This document shows positions 11,493 to 14,269 of a DNA stretch of 14,269 nt, one piece after another. The notes beneath the pieces are model-generated. The model searched no databases and had not been told where the DNA came from. It worked only from the letters and a program-made list of their open reading frames with translations. The translations under genes and the position numbers were made by a program. Within the stretch, counting starts at the first letter, position 1. Each line of letters starts with the position of its first letter. Source of the stretch: JAZDEU01 sp043808545 (GTDB lineage: Bacteria; Patescibacteriota; Patescibacteriia; JAZDEU01); the NCBI GenBank assembly GCA_043808545.1, contig JAZDEU010000016.1, forward strand, positions 1 to 14,269. The letters are read 5' to 3'.

Positions 11493-12038
11493 ATGGCAGA
11501 AGAAATTAAAAAAACTAAAAAGAAAGAAGTGATAAAAACTCCTGTTGAAAAAGAAAAGGTTGATACTATTATTGAAACAGAAAAAGTTTTAAAGTTGCAA
11601 GAATCAGAAGATGGGGACAGGCAAGCTAGACCAAATAAGCTGAAAAAGAAGGCTTATATTTATAATGTCGGAAAAAGAAAGACAGCGATAGCGACTGTTA
11701 GATTGTATAAAAAAGGAGATGGAAAAATTGAAGTAAATTCAATGGAAATCAGCCAATATTTTAAAGAAAAAACTCTTGAAGATATTGCTTCTTCTCCTCT
11801 TGATCTTGTCACACAGCGAAAAAATGTTAATGTTACCATTCAAGTTAAAGGCGGCGGACGAAGAGGGCAGGCGGAAGCTATTAGAAATGGTGTTGCTAAA
11901 GCTTTATTAGAACTTAATCCTAATTTTAGAAAGCCTCTTAAGAAAGCTGGATTTTTATCACGCGATTCAAGAAAGAAAGAGAGAAAGAAGCCTGGACTTA
12001 AATCCGCTAGACGAGCGCCGCAATGGAGAAAACGATAG
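11493..12038 (+). CDS. rpsI: Ribosomal protein S9 with an N-terminal extension
   Basis: A 181-aa protein, about 50 residues longer than typical S9. From about residue 55 the sequence is standard: YNVGKRKTAIATVRLYKKGDGKIEVN, QVKGGGRRGQAEAIRNGVAKALLELNP, and the C-terminal KKPGLKSARRAPQWRKR, whose last Arg contacts P-site tRNA. The extension is Lys/Glu-rich and probably disordered, like those on S11 and RpoA. It follows rplM by 145 bp with a repeat between, and is closed by a terminator. Confidence 0.96.
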   Translation: MAEEIKKTKKKEVIKTPVEKEKVDTIIETEKVLKLQESEDGDRQARPNKLKKKAYIYNVGKRKTAIATVRLYKKGDGKIEVNSMEISQYFKEKTLEDIASSPLDLVTQRKNVNVTIQVKGGGRRGQAEAIRNGVAKALLELNPNFRKPLKKAGFLSRDSRKKERKKPGLKSARRAPQWRKR

Positions 12039-12062
12039 AGCGCAGTATTAAGTATTTCATAT

Positions 12063-12093
12063 AAAAAATCCTCTATTTTTAGAGGATTTTTTT
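12063..12093 (+). terminator. Intrinsic terminator after rpsI
   Basis: TCCTCTA (12069-12075), a TTTT loop and TAGAGGA (12080-12086) are followed by seven T and preceded by six A. The A-run pairs with the T-run to lengthen the stem, so it could stop transcription from either side. Confidence 0.9.
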
Positions 12094-12156
12094 GTGTTAT
12101 GCGGTTGTATAAACATAATATTTATGGTAATATTATATTGAAAAAATTATTTTATT

Positions 12157-12162
12157 AAGGAG
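12157..12162 (+). promoter_or_regulatory. Ribosome binding site of mod
   Basis: AAGGAG lies 11 bp before ATG 12174, a good match but slightly long spacing. It supports this start and contrasts with the SD-less ribosomal genes. Confidence 0.55.
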
Positions 12163-12173
12163 TATTTTTTAAT

Positions 12174-14096
12174 ATGGAAAAAGATTTTTATTCGCAATTA
12201 GAAAATTTACTTAAAAAAGATTCTCGTTTTGTTGACCAAGAAGGTGATTTGTTAAAAAGCAATGTAATTGACGCCGCTTATAAGGGAGATAACAAGCTTG
12301 TTGAGCTTTTGCTGTCTGATAAAATTTTTAAAACCAAATTTTTCAGCAAGGTAAAAGATGTTTTGGTTTTTAATATCAATGACTTTGCGGGCTATATTCA
12401 GGATAAAAATTTTTTGGCGGATTCTTATACTAAATTCAAAAATAAAATCGGGCTGAATATTGGCGGAAAGTTTTTTAACGAACGCAAAGAGGTAGCGCTT
12501 GTCTGGCCGTTTAAGGATTGCGTTTTGGATGGCGGAATGGCAAAAGAGGATGAAAAACGCCATGAGATATTTTTTAATGAGATTTTAGCTCAAGATGAGA
12601 TTGATAAATTGCTGGCGCCTAAGGTTTTGACCGGGTGGAAAAGATATGCTGCCAGCGGGGAAAGCCCCTCCCTTTCGCAAAGGGAGGCTGGGATGGATTT
12701 TTTGAGGCGCGACGAAAACGGCGTTATCCGCGAAAATCTAATCATAAAGGGCAATAATTTGCTGGCGTTGCACTGTCTAAAACAGCAATTTCAAAATAAA
12801 ATAAAATTGATCTATATTGATCCGCCGTATAACACTGGCAATGATTCATTTGGTTATAATGATAGTTTTAATCATTCCACTTGGCTTACTTTTATGAAGA
12901 ATCGGCTTGAGGCGGCGAGGGAGCTGTTGAGAGAGGATGGGGTGATTTTTATTTCTTGCGATGACAATGAGCAGGCGTATTTAAAGGTTTTGTGCGATGA
13001 GATTTTTGGAAGGGAGAATTTTATTGCGAATATTATCTGGCACAGTAAATATACAACTTCAAATGATGCTAAATATGTTTCAACGCAACATGAAAATATA
13101 ATTTTCTTTTCAAAAGACAAAGTTAATTTTAATATCGGACTTTTGAGCAGAACAGAAGAAATGGACAATGCCTATAAAAATCCAGACAATGATCCAAGGG
13201 GAAATTGGAAAGCAACGCCATTACATGCAAAGAGTGGAACTGAAAAAGGAAAATATAAATTTATATTTCAAAACGGAATTAAATGGGAAGCACCACAAGG
13301 AAGATATCCAAGATTTTCAACAGAAACACTAAAAAGGATGAATAAAGAAGATAGAATTTATTTTGGGAAAGACGGTAAAGCTACTCCGAATGCAAAAACA
13401 TTTTTGTCAGAGGTAAAACAAGGAAAAACAGTCGGGTCTGTTTGGACTTTTGATGAAGTTGGAAGCACGCATAAAGCTAATGAGGAATTATCGGGATTAT
13501 TGGGAAAAGGAAAATTTAATAATCCAAAATCTGTGAATTTAATAAAAGAAATTTTAAAAGTTGGAAATACAAAGAATCAAATTATTTTAGATTTTTTCGC
13601 AGGTTCGGGGACGACCGCTCAAGCAGTTTTGGAATTAAACAAAGAAGACGGCGGGAATAGAAAATTTATTTTGGTGGAACAAATGGATTATGTAGAAAAA
13701 ATTACAATTGAACGGGTTAAAAAAGTTATTGAAAAAGAAAAAATTAAAGATGATTTTGTTTTTTGCGAGCTAATGCAATACAACGAAAAATTTATTGAAA
13801 AAATCCAAAAAGCCAAGAACACGAATGAGCTTTTGAAAATTTGGGACGAGATGCAGGAAAAAAGTTTTTTGAATTATAATGTTGATATTAAAAAATTTGA
13901 CGAGGCGATTGATGATTTTAAAAAACTTCCGCTTGAAAAACAAAAACGCGCTCTTTTTGATCTCCTCAATAAAAACCAGCTTTATGTGAATTTGAGCGAT
14001 ATTGAGGATGGGGAATTTGGGGTTGGGGATGGGGATAAGTTGATGAATGGGGGGTTTTATGGAAGAGAATTTGGCGGAGCGTCTGTTGTAATTTAA
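12174..14096 (+). CDS. mod: Type III restriction-modification adenine methyltransferase (Mod)
   Basis: A 640-aa DNA adenine-N6 methyltransferase of the beta group. The catalytic motif DPPYNTG (from residue 216) precedes the S-adenosylmethionine motif DFFAGSGTT (473-481), the order typical of type III Mod proteins. The conserved NLIIKGNNLLALH approach segment and an N-terminal helical region with ALVWPFKDCVLDGG are also as expected. The stretch between the motifs, about 285-440, is the target-recognition part. Residues about 161-173 (SGESPSLSQREAG) are encoded by a palindrome that seems inserted in frame where relatives have a short KRYD-x-x-GE link. It is followed 18 bp later by a RhuM-like gene. 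A restriction (Res) subunit would be expected downstream but is outside the window, so an orphan methylase cannot be excluded. Confidence 0.93.
   Translation: MEKDFYSQLENLLKKDSRFVDQEGDLLKSNVIDAAYKGDNKLVELLLSDKIFKTKFFSKVKDVLVFNINDFAGYIQDKNFLADSYTKFKNKIGLNIGGKFFNERKEVALVWPFKDCVLDGGMAKEDEKRHEIFFNEILAQDEIDKLLAPKVLTGWKRYAASGESPSLSQREAGMDFLRRDENGVIRENLIIKGNNLLALHCLKQQFQNKIKLIYIDPPYNTGNDSFGYNDSFNHSTWLTFMKNRLEAARELLREDGVIFISCDDNEQAYLKVLCDEIFGRENFIANIIWHSKYTTSNDAKYVSTQHENIIFFSKDKVNFNIGLLSRTEEMDNAYKNPDNDPRGNWKATPLHAKSGTEKGKYKFIFQNGIKWEAPQGRYPRFSTETLKRMNKEDRIYFGKDGKATPNAKTFLSEVKQGKTVGSVWTFDEVGSTHKANEELSGLLGKGKFNNPKSVNLIKEILKVGNTKNQIILDFFAGSGTTAQAVLELNKEDGGNRKFILVEQMDYVEKITIERVKKVIEKEKIKDDFVFCELMQYNEKFIEKIQKAKNTNELLKIWDEMQEKSFLNYNVDIKKFDEAIDDFKKLPLEKQKRALFDLLNKNQLYVNLSDIEDGEFGVGDGDKLMNGGFYGREFGGASVVI
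12664..12692. repeat. Palindromic repeat inside the mod coding sequence
   Basis: CCTCCCTTT (12667-12675) and AAAGGGAGG (12679-12687) form a perfect 9-bp stem on a CGC loop, flanked by GC-rich bases. The GC content is far above that of the rest of the gene. It is translated in frame as part of a 13-residue low-complexity stretch ahead of the catalytic motifs. Confidence 0.7.
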
Positions 14097-14114
14097 AAAT
14101 CGTCAAAAATAAAT

Positions 14115-14269
14115 ATGGATAACCAAGAAAAAAACAACCAAATAATAATCTACAATACCGAAGGCGGGGAGACGAAAATAGAGGTGCAGATGGAAAATGA
14201 AACGGTTTGGCTTTCGCAAAAGCAGATGTCCGAGCTTTTTGATAAAGACGTAAGAACCATCAATGAACA
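14115..14269 (+). CDS. RhuM-family protein, 5' part only
   Basis: The first 51 residues are visible before the window ends. They include IIIYNTEGGETKIEVQMENETVWLSQKQMSELFDKDVRTINE, the characteristic start of the RhuM family (COG3943): a short beta region with the conserved VWLSQKQMSELF helix-turn-helix-like segment. These proteins are often found inside restriction-modification loci and resemble DNA-binding partners of Fic-type proteins. Their molecular role is not settled. The gene begins 18 bp after mod with no intervening terminator, so it is probably co-transcribed. Confidence 0.88.
   Translation, partial: MDNQEKNNQIIIYNTEGGETKIEVQMENETVWLSQKQMSELFDKDVRTINE

Overview
The window looks like the chromosome of a Candidate Phyla Radiation (Patescibacteria) bacterium. 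It is AT-rich. The ribosomal protein genes are compact and mostly lack Shine-Dalgarno sites. L13 is short (118 aa), RpoA has no C-terminal domain, and S11, S9 and RpoA carry long Lys/Glu-rich tails. Palindromic repeats sit between and inside genes. Codons appear standard: TGG encodes Trp and TGA acts only as a stop. The phylum call is inference from these traits; I could not run a phylogeny.

Region 1 (1-5250) is accessory. It holds a truncated copy of a 157-170 bp inverted-terminal-repeat element, an unrecognised 80-aa ORF, an XRE-HTH + Panacea (DUF4065) antitoxin-like gene behind a consensus promoter with almost no leader, and the C-terminal remnant of an inositol-monophosphatase gene. A PIF1-like helicase follows, cut near its 3' end by a palindromic repeat, with its C-terminal segment stranded downstream in the same frame. 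Then come a YcdX-type PHP phosphatase between two direct copies of a hairpin repeat, a RelB/YafQ-type toxin-antitoxin pair with a visible double operator, and a minus-strand small gene with its own terminator and a probable frameshift.

Region 2 (5379-9498) is the alpha-operon block infA-rpmJ-rpsM-rpsK-rpsD-rpoA-rplQ, behind a consensus promoter and a 105-nt leader with a hairpin. The usual upstream neighbours (secY, adk, map) are absent. The spacers are unusual. Three hold arrays of 7- or 8-bp units that run into their own reverse complement and stop 5-12 nt before the next start codon. One holds the full inverted-repeat element, abutting the rpsM stop codon.

Region 3 (9499-10990) is an islet between rplQ and rplM. 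It has a 180-bp gap-free imperfect palindrome, a 20-codon ORF with a perfect Shine-Dalgarno, a secreted Trp-rich protein and a four-helix membrane protein. Region 4 (10991-12093) is rplM-rpsI, with a nested-hairpin repeat between them and a strong terminator after rpsI.

Region 5 (12174-14269) begins a restriction-modification locus: a type III-like adenine methyltransferase (Mod) whose coding sequence has absorbed a small palindrome in frame, followed 18 bp later by the start of a RhuM-family gene that runs off the window. I found no tRNA, rRNA or CRISPR array. The clearest candidates for undescribed biology are the periodic inverted arrays in the ribosomal spacers, the 180-bp palindrome, and the repeats that invade coding sequence.
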